This document shows positions 17,945 to 26,272 of a stretch of 26,272 bases of DNA, in pieces. How positions within the stretch are numbered: position 1 is the first letter of the stretch; each line of letters begins with the position of its first letter. The stretch is from contig JAYMTF010001110.1 of the NCBI GenBank assembly GCA_036897485.1, forward strand, positions 1-26,272. The letters are read 5' to 3'. Below the pieces are notes generated by a model. The model made no database searches. It was not told where the DNA came from and saw nothing but the letters and a program-made list of their open reading frames with translations. A program made the translations under genes and the position numbers. Origin of the DNA: Pelargonium nanum (Eukaryota > Streptophyta > Magnoliopsida > Geraniales > Geraniaceae).

Positions 17945-19794
17945 CACCTAACCCCAAATTTATCCATGAAAATGAGAGGTCAAGCTGATGCAAAACTATG
18001 CAATCCATCCAATAATGATCCAAATTTTTTATTTTAATAATAAAAGTTTTGAAACCTAATACAAGTGAAATTATTCTAGTTATGTTTGAAAACAAAGAGT
18101 TAGAGAATATGGATTAGAACTCAACAAAGTTTAAATCAATCAGGTTAGATAAATTTACATATTTTATCCTAAAATTCAAAATTCAATTTCCGCACCCAAA
18201 ATCCAAAATTTGAATGAACCTAAACCCCTCTTCAATCAGATTCAAATGGGTTTTTATCGATCTGATCCTACAAAAAAATTAATTCAAACTTGATGCAAAA
18301 TTTGAATTGTCACAATCACCGTAACATTCTCTAGACAGTACAAAATAACTCGGAACAACGTATACGAAGCTGCCTATTACTATATAGATAAGACCAAGGT
18401 TTTTTTTTTGTTTTGTTTTTGTCTTACTACGTTGTCCAAGAGACGGACTTATATATGGGAAAGCCCCATATATTTGGAGTATGTTGGTGTAATAATGTAT
18501 ATATAGGCCAAAAACAATTGTGTTTTCAGGAAAATGTAGAGTTGTTTCTAATGTTAATTGTCTTGTTTCCATTGTTGGATAGCAAAAACATATGGAAGTG
18601 TCCAACTTTTTAACAATAATTGATAATATCTTTATTATAATAATAATAATAAAAAAGAATTGATTATATTTTACATGCTTAGTTTTTAAGTTCCGTTTCA
18701 TAACTTAAAAGACGATTCAATTATCAAGACACACATTTTTTTTGTTTTGTATGATTTCATATGTGAATATGACTGAAATTAATGCGACGCGACCACCAAC
18801 TATTTTATCAATGGTTTTAGTAAATCACAATGCGTTAAACATGCATCGCACAAATTCAAGACAAAATTATACCACATAATATGTTGAATTGTTATACATA
18901 ATGTAATAAGTACACAATACACACACATATATATAGCTCTTATTTAATCTGAATTAAATCTCATTATGATGCAAATAAAAATAACGTGTAACCATCTGAT
19001 CTTAATAGAGATAATTAAACAACTAAATTAAATATTTAAAGCTTAATTAATTGTATGGTTTTGATGGTTTTTACGTACTTGCATGTTAAGTACGGACATC
19101 ATAAAATTCGCGAAACCTCCAGGAAGTTCGAAGATAATAAGATGATCACATGCTGCCACGTGTATTTAATTAACTCTAATTATTTTATTTTTGAGATCCA
19201 ATCCCATGCACATGATTTATATTGTTTTTTATATGGTTTGTGGGACAAAATCAATAAATGTATGTCAAATTTTTTTGGGTGATAATGTATGTGAATATTT
19301 AATTATACATTTAGTGCATCATAATTTATATAAATATTTTGATCTTATTCTTGTTCTTGCCTCTATTTTTCTAAATCATCTATTGTTTGTGGGCATTTAT
19401 CACACAAATTATTCTTTGTGTAATTAATTAGTTTACAAACTAAATTAGAAAAAAAAAACAAAATCGAATATTAAATATCAATTTAAATCAAAATAAATAA
19501 CTCAACGACTAAAATAAAACATTTTTCTTTTAAATTATACTTAAAATAATAAGATGAACCAATCATTTCACATATATTTATGGTATATGTAAATTAAAGA
19601 TAAGATGATCCAAATTGAGATTATAAAAAGATTGTATATGTAGAGTGTGCATTGGGCTATTGATTTTGATTGGGTTTGGAAGTGAGAATGGGCTTAGAGT
19701 TTTGACAACCAACCCAAACTAACTTTATCTTCAACAATTAATATTCTCTACCACCATCATTTTCATTTTATTTTTTTAATATTAGACTTAGAGA
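17945..19794. other. AT-rich intergenic DNA, no gene seen
   Basis: Holds a small perfect inverted repeat (ATATATGGG/CCCATATAT, about 18451-18474), a TAA-type microsatellite near 18633-18655, and a single G-box CACGTG near 19158. Several stop-free frames of 60-140 codons here have biased, low-complexity composition and are not credible genes. Confidence 0.5.
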
Positions 19795-19980
19795 ACAAAA
19801 AAACAATAATTTTAACCAATAGGTTGTGGCTCAGTTGGCAACGCAGGCTGAGATTGTTGGAAGAACTCTTGGGTTCGATCCCACTAAACACATCTATGGG
19901 GTGGGGTGAGGAGCTTTAACTGTGACTAAGCCCCGAACCGGATTAAACCGATGGTTTACAACAAAAAAACAATAATTTTA
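19795..19980 (+). mobile_element. tRNA-derived SINE with perfect 20-bp target-site duplication
   Basis: The body at 19815-19960 (146 bp) contains Pol III box A TGGCTCAGTTGG (19827-19838) and box B GGTTCGATCCC (19872-19882) in tRNA-like order and spacing. It is flanked by identical copies of acaaaaaaacaataatttta at 19795-19814 and 19961-19980. Length, promoter boxes and duplication make this a complete insertion. It resembles Au-type plant SINEs, though the family name needs a database match. The intact duplication suggests it is fairly young. Confidence 0.88.
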
Positions 19981-19995
19981 GCTTCATTGCATGAT

Positions 19996-20227
19996 AATAA
20001 AAGGATGATGACCAAGACATGTTGGGCCAAACGGTTGATGCGATTTGGATTTTCTTTGAGGTCTCAGGTTCGAGCCTCCTTGCCGACGGTATGAGGTGGG
20101 ATTTATGGGTTTAAAGGGAAAACTAACAACTAACAGGGTGACGCCCCCACTAGTGGGTGAGAAACACAGGCCGTATATGCCTGATTGTCCCGTTGCTTAT
20201 CAAAAAATAAAAATAAAAGGATGATGA
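19996..20227 (+). mobile_element. Second SINE, different family, with 16-bp target-site duplication
   Basis: The body is 20012-20211 (200 bp). Box A-like TGGGCCAAACGGTTG lies at 20023-20037 and box B GGTTCGAGCC at 20067-20076. The 3' end is CGTTGCTTATC plus an A-rich tail. Identical copies of aataaaaggatgatga flank it at 19996-20011 and 20212-20227. The sequence is unrelated to the neighbouring SINE outside the Pol III boxes. Confidence 0.82.
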
Positions 20228-21650
20228 AAAGTCTTAGAAATTGAGAGAGGGGGAGATTTTTTTTTTATATAGATTACTTCCAATTATACTTTTTCTCTTT
20301 TTAAATGTTAAAGCAAAATAAGTCCAAATTGGTTACCTTAAACTATACTCTTTCCTATTTGACTAATATTCTCATAGTTACTTTAATTTTCTATTATTTT
20401 TTTCTTCATTAGGGTTTTTGGTAACTAAGATATTTTGTATACAATTATACAAGGTTACTTTAGTTTTTACAAAAAGTAATTTAAATATTATCAATTCAAT
20501 TGTCAAGAATTTAAATGTTTGAAAACATTATGAGTATTGATATGATTTTTTTTAGTATTTCAACATTAAAAAAATTACACAAATTGAAAACTAATCTGAG
20601 AAATCAACAATAGTAAGAAAAACAAGAATTAAAAATTAAAAAATATTCATCAAGTCATGGTAGAAAATTGAAAACAACTAAACGAACTGTCCCAAAAGTT
20701 CATCCGACTCGTATTTGATAATGACCTTTTTATAGAGTTGGACCTTATAGACCACAATAATGGTTAGGTTCATGTTTAGCCTTAATTGTGTGGGTATGAT
20801 TCTAATTTATAATAGTTGGTGTTGGTAATTACCTATTTTGTTCGTATGTATATATAATATTCTAAAATGATTTTATCATTATCGAATCTTTGCTATCTAA
20901 TTTTAGTGCTACATCTTTTCATAAATTGTCATCAAAGGAAGCTCTAAAATTATACTTAAAGCAAATTTTTGTAAGTTGAGTTTTTATTTACACTATTTTA
21001 CTTATTGCCAAATACTAAAATATAGAAACACTTTGAGCAACATTTCCTATATGCACAAATTAATACAATTAGAATATGTCATTTGTACTATTAATTTTCA
21101 TTATAAATTCAAAGGGAAAAGGGTTATCCAACTCTAGTATTTATTTTTTTATTATAAAATAATAAAATCTAATACATGTTTATAGAGTAAAGAAGTTGTG
21201 GAACAACTTTACATAACTCTTACTCAAAATTTTATCTAGAATAAAATATTTAAAAATTCACAATAAAATGACAAAAAAATTCTTAAAAATATTTTAAAAT
21301 GTGAGATTTGATCTATTGCAATTGACTTCTATTGTACTTTTTGTTTTGACCGTGCACATTTTACCTCTCTTCATAAACAACTACAATATAAGGCATAAAG
21401 TGCATCATCTCTTATATCAGGTCTAGTGATTCGTTTCTCTATTAACCACTCAAATCAAAACAATAGGTCAACACTACGATTTTTGTTTACAGAAAGCAAG
21501 TCAATATAAATACGTGCTAATATAAAGAAAAAATAATTTGGTTATAGGAACAAAGTATCAAACTCTTGTAGCTTACAATAAAGAAATAGAAATGATTTTC
21601 CCCTTATTGGGGTTGCACTACTCACAACTCACAAGTCCACAAGTACCACC
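20228..21650. other. AT-rich intergenic DNA, no gene seen
   Basis: Very AT-rich with stops throughout. No coding frame, RNA gene or bounded repeat is supported. Confidence 0.55.
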
Positions 21651-21767
21651 CCCTATTATTTGTTAGCAAAATCAAATATAAAAAGAAATAAAAAGATAAT
21701 GTCACTTGACAATTATAATTACATGAAAATAATAAAAATAAATATAATGGAATTGAATAAAAATAAA

Positions 21768-21776
21768 TATAAAAAT
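21768..21776 (+). promoter_or_regulatory. Candidate TATA box of the F-box gene
   Basis: TATAAAAAT is followed about 25-30 bp later by a CA/CT-rich stretch typical of plant transcription starts. It implies a 5' leader of about 320 nt. The region is so AT-rich that a chance match is possible. Confidence 0.4.
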
Positions 21777-22014
21777 AAAAATAAAATAACCCACACTCAC
21801 ATACACACCATTTATCTTCTCCTCTTTTTCTTCTGTGTTCTCTCTCACATATATTATCGCTATTCTGTAGAGACAAAAGCGTGGATCTTTCTCCTCCTCA
21901 TCCCTCCCACCATTGCCATATTCTCTCTGCTTCTCTTCCCTTCCTCACCCAGACTCCAATTTCAATTTTCGATTCTGGGTTCCTCTTTTTTCTGAACAAA
22001 AATCCACCAAAATC

Positions 22015-22050
22015 ATGCTCTTCGCCTCCATAGATCTGCTCAAAACCTAG
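22015..22050 (+). promoter_or_regulatory. Upstream ORF in the F-box leader (11 codons)
   Basis: ATG at 22015 and TAG at 22048-22050 enclose an 11-residue frame, 77 nt before the main ATG. It is in a CT-rich leader likely to be transcribed. Such uORFs often lower translation of the main frame. Whether this one is used is not shown. Confidence 0.5.
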
Positions 22051-22126
22051 TTTCTGTCCTCTTCTGCTCCGGGAATCAAAACCCACATCTCCGATCTCGC
22101 CGATTTTGATTGTTTTGGTGTCTGCA

Positions 22127-23296
22127 ATGTCTTCTCTGCGCCCAGATCTGACCTCCAGAATCTACCCAGATCCTCAGGACTTCGTCGGAATCGACCATTT
22201 CGATCGGATTCCGGACTCGCTTCTGCTTCTGGTCTTCAACAAGATCGGCGACGTCAAGGCTCTCGGCCGCTGCGGCGTCGTTTCACGCCGCTTCCACTCG
22301 CTGGTCCCCCAGGTCGAAAACGTCGTCGTTCGGGTCGATTGCGTCATCTCCGACGACGACTCGTCGGCCGGCGCCTCCCCGGACAAGTCCCGCGGACCCT
22401 TCTCGAATCTGTTCCGTCTCGTCTTCGGTGGCATTGTGAAGCCCCTTCAGGCTCTCGGGCAGTTTCTGGGTCCGAAGCGGTCAGGTTCGGGTTCGGGTTC
22501 GAGCTCGTCGTTGTCGGTCGGGAGCGAGGACGACGGCGGCGAGATCGAGCAGGGCGGCGTCACCCACCACTCGCCGACTCAGGTTCTCAAGAATTTCAAC
22601 GAGATTCGGTTCCTCCGGATCGAGCTTCCCAGCGGCGAATTGGGGATCGACGACGGCGTTTTGTTGAAGTGGAGAGCTGATTTCGGGTCGACCCTCGACA
22701 ATTGCGTGATTCTCGGAGCCTCCTCGGTGATCTACCCCGGCCCGGCCGAGAATTCCCATGGTTTGGACAATGGAAATGATGTTTTGTGCACTGGAAATGG
22801 CGCCGGAGACGACAATGGAAGCATCCCGGAGTCGTTCTACACGAACGGAGGCTTGAAATTGCGGGTGGTGTGGACAATCAGCTCGTTGATCGCTGCGTCA
22901 GCGAGGCATTACTTGCTGCAGCCGATAATTGCAGAGCACAAGACGCTTGACAGCTTGGTCCTGACCGATTCGGACGGTCAGGGAGTGTTGTGCATGAACA
23001 GAGATCAGCTGGAGGAGCTGAGAGTGAAGCCACTCTCGGCTTCTTCGGCTTCCAAGAGGACGCTCGTGCCGGCCCTCAATATGAGGCTCTGGTACGCGCC
23101 TCATTTGGAATTGCCCGATGGGGTTGTGTTGAAAGGAGCTACACTGGTTGCTATTCGGCCCAGCGAGCAATCAGCAGCCAAGGAGGAGGTTTCCGATGGG
23201 TCGTGGGTTTCGACGGCGTTCGAGGAGCCCTATGGGACTGCCGCGAAGATGTTGGTGAAGAGACGGACCTATTGTTTGGAGATGAACTCGTTCTGA
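22127..23296 (+). CDS. F-box protein, At5g46170/At4g18380-like
   Basis: A single-exon protein of 389 aa. The ATG at 22127 gives the family N-terminus MS.LRPDL. The F-box lies at about residues 24-65 (DHFDRIPDSLLLLVFNKIGDVKAL...RRFHSLV) and should bind SKP1/ASK in an SCF ubiquitin ligase. A variable Ser/Gly/acidic linker (about 78-145) is followed by a long conserved domain: THHSPTQVLKNF, RIELPSGELGIDDGVLLKWRA, GGLKLRVVWTISSLIAASAR, and the C-terminus KRRTYCLEMNSF. This pattern matches Arabidopsis At5g46170 almost throughout, and this group is related to the auxin-induced AUF1/AUF2 F-box proteins. The target is not established. The coding region is markedly GC-rich against its flanks, as usual for this intronless family. 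A GGTTCG run near 22485-22500 encodes the GSGSGS linker. Confidence 0.95.
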   Translation: MSSLRPDLTSRIYPDPQDFVGIDHFDRIPDSLLLLVFNKIGDVKALGRCGVVSRRFHSLVPQVENVVVRVDCVISDDDSSAGASPDKSRGPFSNLFRLVFGGIVKPLQALGQFLGPKRSGSGSGSSSSLSVGSEDDGGEIEQGGVTHHSPTQVLKNFNEIRFLRIELPSGELGIDDGVLLKWRADFGSTLDNCVILGASSVIYPGPAENSHGLDNGNDVLCTGNGAGDDNGSIPESFYTNGGLKLRVVWTISSLIAASARHYLLQPIIAEHKTLDSLVLTDSDGQGVLCMNRDQLEELRVKPLSASSASKRTLVPALNMRLWYAPHLELPDGVVLKGATLVAIRPSEQSAAKEEVSDGSWVSTAFEEPYGTAAKMLVKRRTYCLEMNSF

Positions 23297-23319
23297 TGAT
23301 ATTGGTGGTGGAAGTTGAG

Positions 23320-24046
23320 GTAAATTTTCGGTTTTGTTGCTTGATTCGGAACTCAATTGGATTGAAAGTTATCTCCTTTAGCTTATAACTATATGTTGGT
23401 ATCTAAATTTGATCACTTTTGGTTCTAATTTGGTTGCAATTGTAAATTGTGTTGTGCATTTGTGTTTGTTGCATCTTTGTTGCTTCGATATGATTGAAAA
23501 CCCCCAACTTATGGCACTTGGATGTTGAAAAACTAATATGCTAGATGTTGATTTGGTAGCAATTGTAGATTTTTTACTTTGAAGTTTCTAGATTTTGTGT
23601 TGTGGATTTGTGCTTGTTGCGACTTTGGTGTTTCTATACTATTGAAAGTTTAAACTCGTTTTGTATGATTTAGAAAGAAATTTGAAAATGATTATGTTAA
23701 ATGTTAACTTGGTAGCAATTGTAGACTTGGTGTTTTGAATTAAGATTGAATAAACCTATACTTGCTTTAACTTTATCCTCTATTGTGTTAGCGAGAAGTT
23801 GCACTTGATGTGTGGGAACAATACCCACAATACATGGGATGCTCTCACATGATATTGCCGACATTGTAGGGCATGTGATTTGCGCTTTATTCAGCATTTT
23901 TTGTGGTGGATATGCCTTTTTTGTGTGTCCATTATAGTCCGGCTTTGTTTAGATGTTGTCGTTGGTTACAATTACGATGCTAGATGCTATAATTTACAAT
24001 CTATTAGTGGATCAACTCCTCATTTTGTTTGGCATGGGATTTTCAG
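23320..24046 (+). other. Predicted 3' UTR intron of the F-box gene
   Basis: A donor GAG|GTAAAT at 23320 and an acceptor GATTTTCAG ending at 24046 define a 727-nt T-rich intron, 24 nt after the stop, too close to trigger NMD. The downstream exon would start at 24047 and run to about 24250. This is based on consensus and composition only. Confidence 0.5.
23430..23750 (+). repeat. Three-copy degenerate repeat within the 3' UTR intron
   Basis: A TTGG(T/A)(T/A)GCAATTGTA(G/A)A-type core recurs at 23430, 23553 and 23709 (spacing 123 and 156). The first two are followed by similar TTGTGTTGTG.ATTTGTG.TTGTTGC segments. Copies are diverged. Confidence 0.45.
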
Positions 24047-24249
24047 GGAAAGCGCAATGCTTCAAGAAGTGGGATATGGATCATCTCATCCCGGGAGGCT
24101 GATAAGCTTATGGTGTCCTGTGCTGAAACCGATATAGCTGAAATGCATCTGCTTTTAGTTTTTATTTCAGGCTTATGCTTTTGAGAGTGCACAAATGGAA
24201 ACTAGATTGATGTAAGAGCTGCTTCGAGCTTGTAGTCTCGTTTTACATC

Positions 24250-24466
24250 TTTGTTATCGCTACTTATGTGAATATTGTAGGCATATGAATATGTTACGCT
24301 TATGTGAAATACTTTTCGACTTCACTCAAGTCTCGACTACACTTCCCGTTTCGTATTGTTTTTTGCTTGTCTACTACACCCTCCTAGACTCTCTTCATAA
24401 TTATACCCAATTTGTATGGACACAATTCAATAATGGGTTTGAGTTGAAATTGAGTTTGTGAAATAA
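24250..24466. other. F-box gene 3' end and flank
   Basis: The probable end of transcription is near 24200-24300. Nothing else is recognised. Confidence 0.35.
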
Positions 24467-24592
24467 GCTAGCGTTTGTTTGAAATGAGGGTCTCATTCCA
24501 AAGCTATTCTTGTGATTTGAAAGGTCTAATTTCATTTTCATTACTATCATTGTTCTCATTCTCCAACAAAAATTGTATTTCAAATGCTATCC
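24467..24592. mobile_element. Degraded MITE related to the CML intron-1 element
   Basis: The left end GCTAGCGTTTGTTTGAAAT (24467-24485) and the right end ATTTCAAATGCTATCC (24577-24592) pair with a 4-nt indel. They share the TAGCGTTTG terminus with the 8887-9005 MITE. The same TAA precedes the left end, but the right-hand duplication is not preserved. Confidence 0.5.
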
Positions 24593-24633
24593 AACATAAT
24601 TCCAAATTTGAGATTTCTATATGGTTTAGTTAT

Positions 24634-24845
24634 GGGTCCTCATTTGTAAAGCATGACAGTATTTTAAGGTACTTGAATTTTCACATGTAATGCGCAACAA
24701 AACCGAGTTTTCACTTGTAACGCACAACATTGCTTTAACAGACTCGAGTTTTCATTTGTAAGAAACAACCATACTTTAAGGAACTCGTAATGCACTTCAA
24801 TACTTCAAGGGTTAGAGTTTTCACTTGTAACGCACAACAATAGTG
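24634..24845 (+). repeat. Minisatellite, about 41-bp unit, five to six copies
   Basis: Copies start near 24634, 24675, 24705, 24746, 24787 (partial) and 24815. The core is GAGTTTTCACTTGTAACGCA followed by CAACA.T.CTTTAA.GGACTC. Spacings of 41, 30, 41, 41 and 28 show one full unit length and internal deletions. No coding frame. Confidence 0.7.
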
Positions 24846-26272
24846 TAATTGATTTTTGCATAATCCGAAGGAGGTAATAAATTATGCATACATGCTTGTT
24901 TCTTCCAAAACTCTGGAAAGAAAAAAAATGAATGTACGTTATTTTTTGTTATTTGATTTTGATCAAAGCAAATCGTTCAATTATATCTCTAATTAAAATT
25001 AAATTAATTTCAACTTAAAATTCTATAGCTCTATCTTCTTTTCAATCATTTTTTGAAAACCCAAATCATATCAATTTATTTTATTAATTTCAAAATGTGA
25101 TTTATATATACCAATCTTATCTTTAGGAAAATTAATTAAGTTACTAGTTAGTAGTTACTACTCAAATTCTTAATTTTATACATCTTTTTCTTTATCTTCT
25201 TATGAAATAAAAAAGTATTGTCGTTGTCTTATTTGTTCTATTTGAGATATTTTCTCCTAAACTTTCTTGTTTTAAATAATTTTATCTCTCAAGGTATTGT
25301 ATATTTTTATTAAAATTTAATGGATTTAAACCTAACTCTAGAAGCAACTAGTTGAAATGAGAGAGAGAGAGGACACAATTATTTGTTTAACAAATTTGAT
25401 TTGAGATTGGGAGTGAGATGGGGTCAGGCTGTACCCAGCAAAAATATTTTGATTTTATTTTATTTTATTTTATTATATTATATTATATTCCATTCAACAC
25501 TTCTTTATAATTATTAAATTTATTTTTTAAAATACATTTTGTATTATTAGCTGTTTTGTGATGGCAAAGCCTTTATTTTTGGACTCTACAATTTCATTTT
25601 AGCCCCCAAAGGGCCCAAACACAACTTCCTACTGTGGTTTTACAAAATAAGGAGTTGTTTGGTGTATCTACTTGTAATACTTATGGAGACTAAAATAAGG
25701 TAAAAACTAAGACAGAATTAATGGTCCGATCTTCTGTAGAAATCGCCTTACAAATTATTCACGGGAGGCTCCAATCCCCTTTTTTTTTTAACGAATTTGG
25801 TGCTGAAAGAAGCTCGTATACACCAATTGATCGAACATCATCCATCTTACCTCATTCCCAAGATGCCGACATGAAACCCCCCTTCATGTTTCAAGTATAG
25901 TTACCAAATATGCACCTAGTGTCATTGCACAAACGAGTTCTACTGTGAAAAAATAGGGTTAAATCACATTTTCGCATCTTGAATCAACTTATACGTTTTA
26001 TGGGTCAATCCGACTGTGAAAAACATATCTATAAAGTTAGGTTCGACTCAAAAACTAAATTGGGTCAACCTTTTTCTATGTAATCAATTGGTAAGATGTG
26101 TAATATAAGTGGTTGAAAGTTAATGTGATTTGAAGTTGCAATTGTAAGGGCACAAGGGTAATTATCCATGACATTCTCACCTCATGTAATAAGGAGTTTT
26201 TAGTCTAAACATATGAGAAATCATAGATCGAACTGCCGAATCGGAAAAATGGGGTGCTATCATATAGCTTTG
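24846..26272. other. AT-rich intergenic DNA with microsatellites
   Basis: Contains a short (GA)n tract near 25360 and a TTTTA/TTATA pentamer tract at about 25450-25490. No gene, RNA gene or bounded element is supported up to the window end. Confidence 0.5.

Noticed and set aside
18451-18474. Perfect short hairpin ATATATGGG/CCCATATAT as a miRNA precursor
   Set aside because: The stem is only nine pairs and the flanks do not extend it; far below miRNA precursor size.
18279-18701. 140-codon minus-strand frame
   Set aside because: Poly-Ile and Lys-rich low-complexity translation of AT microsatellite DNA, with no family resemblance.
19821-19885. tRNA gene
   Set aside because: Box A and B are present, but no cloverleaf with a proper acceptor stem forms and the segment is the head of a SINE with target duplications.
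22174-23170. Several antisense and alternate-frame ORFs of 86-132 codons over the F-box gene
   Set aside because: GC-rich coding DNA depletes stops in all frames; the plus-strand frame has strong family identity throughout.
25855-25900. Inverted repeat ACATGAA ... TTCATGT
   Set aside because: Seven-base arms around a C-run, no duplication and no other element features; likely chance.
1-26272. CRISPR arrays, operons, prophage or intact LTR retrotransposons
   Set aside because: None seen: the tandem arrays lack spacer-repeat regularity, genes are plant genes with introns, and no long terminal repeats or intact pol frames were found.

Overview
The window is nuclear DNA from a flowering plant, most likely a core eudicot. 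The evidence is interrupted genes with GT-AG introns, five recognisable plant gene families, AT-rich intergenic DNA, and short plant-type SINEs and TIR elements. I cannot name the species from the sequence alone. There is no prokaryotic signal and no CRISPR array, rRNA gene or intact tRNA gene.

Layout. 8-736 (minus) is a complete two-exon GRP7-type glycine-rich RNA-binding protein gene with its TATA box at 843-850. 1886-2131 is a dense cis-element cluster (two evening elements, three G-boxes, six site II motifs) with no obvious gene attached. 4290-7184 (plus) is an apparently intact CC-NB-LRR immune receptor of the RPS2/At4g27190 type. It has predicted introns in both UTRs, and the 5' UTR intron carries four diverged tandem copies of a 155-180 bp unit. 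8605-10996 (plus) is a four-exon CML8/CML11-type calmodulin-like gene whose introns hold a 119 bp Tourist-like MITE, a second repeat-like insert and a hAT-like TIR element. 12130-12556 is a diverged tandem array. 13442-14857 (plus) is an LRR-only, probably GPI-anchored receptor-like protein of the PII-2/RLP29/TMM group, preceded by a nested repeat. 14858-21650 is gene-poor. It contains a second copy of the hAT-like family, a decayed minus-strand coding remnant that seems to be split by a SINE-like insert, and two adjacent SINEs of different families with perfect target-site duplications of 20 and 16 bp. 22127-23296 (plus) is a single-exon F-box gene very like Arabidopsis At5g46170, with a 5' uORF and a 3' UTR intron. 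The rest is AT-rich DNA with a minisatellite and a degraded MITE.

The genes are not an operon or a pathway. Four neighbours (GRP7, a CNL receptor, a CML8/11-type calcium sensor and a PII-2-like LRR protein) belong to families with documented roles in plant-microbe interaction, but nothing here shows that they act together. The most informative signals are post-transcriptional: a GRP7-type alternative-donor 'poison' intron that appears conserved, and a CNL 3' UTR intron placed where it could trigger NMD. A further theme is repeated local tandem duplication inside UTRs, UTR introns and gene flanks.
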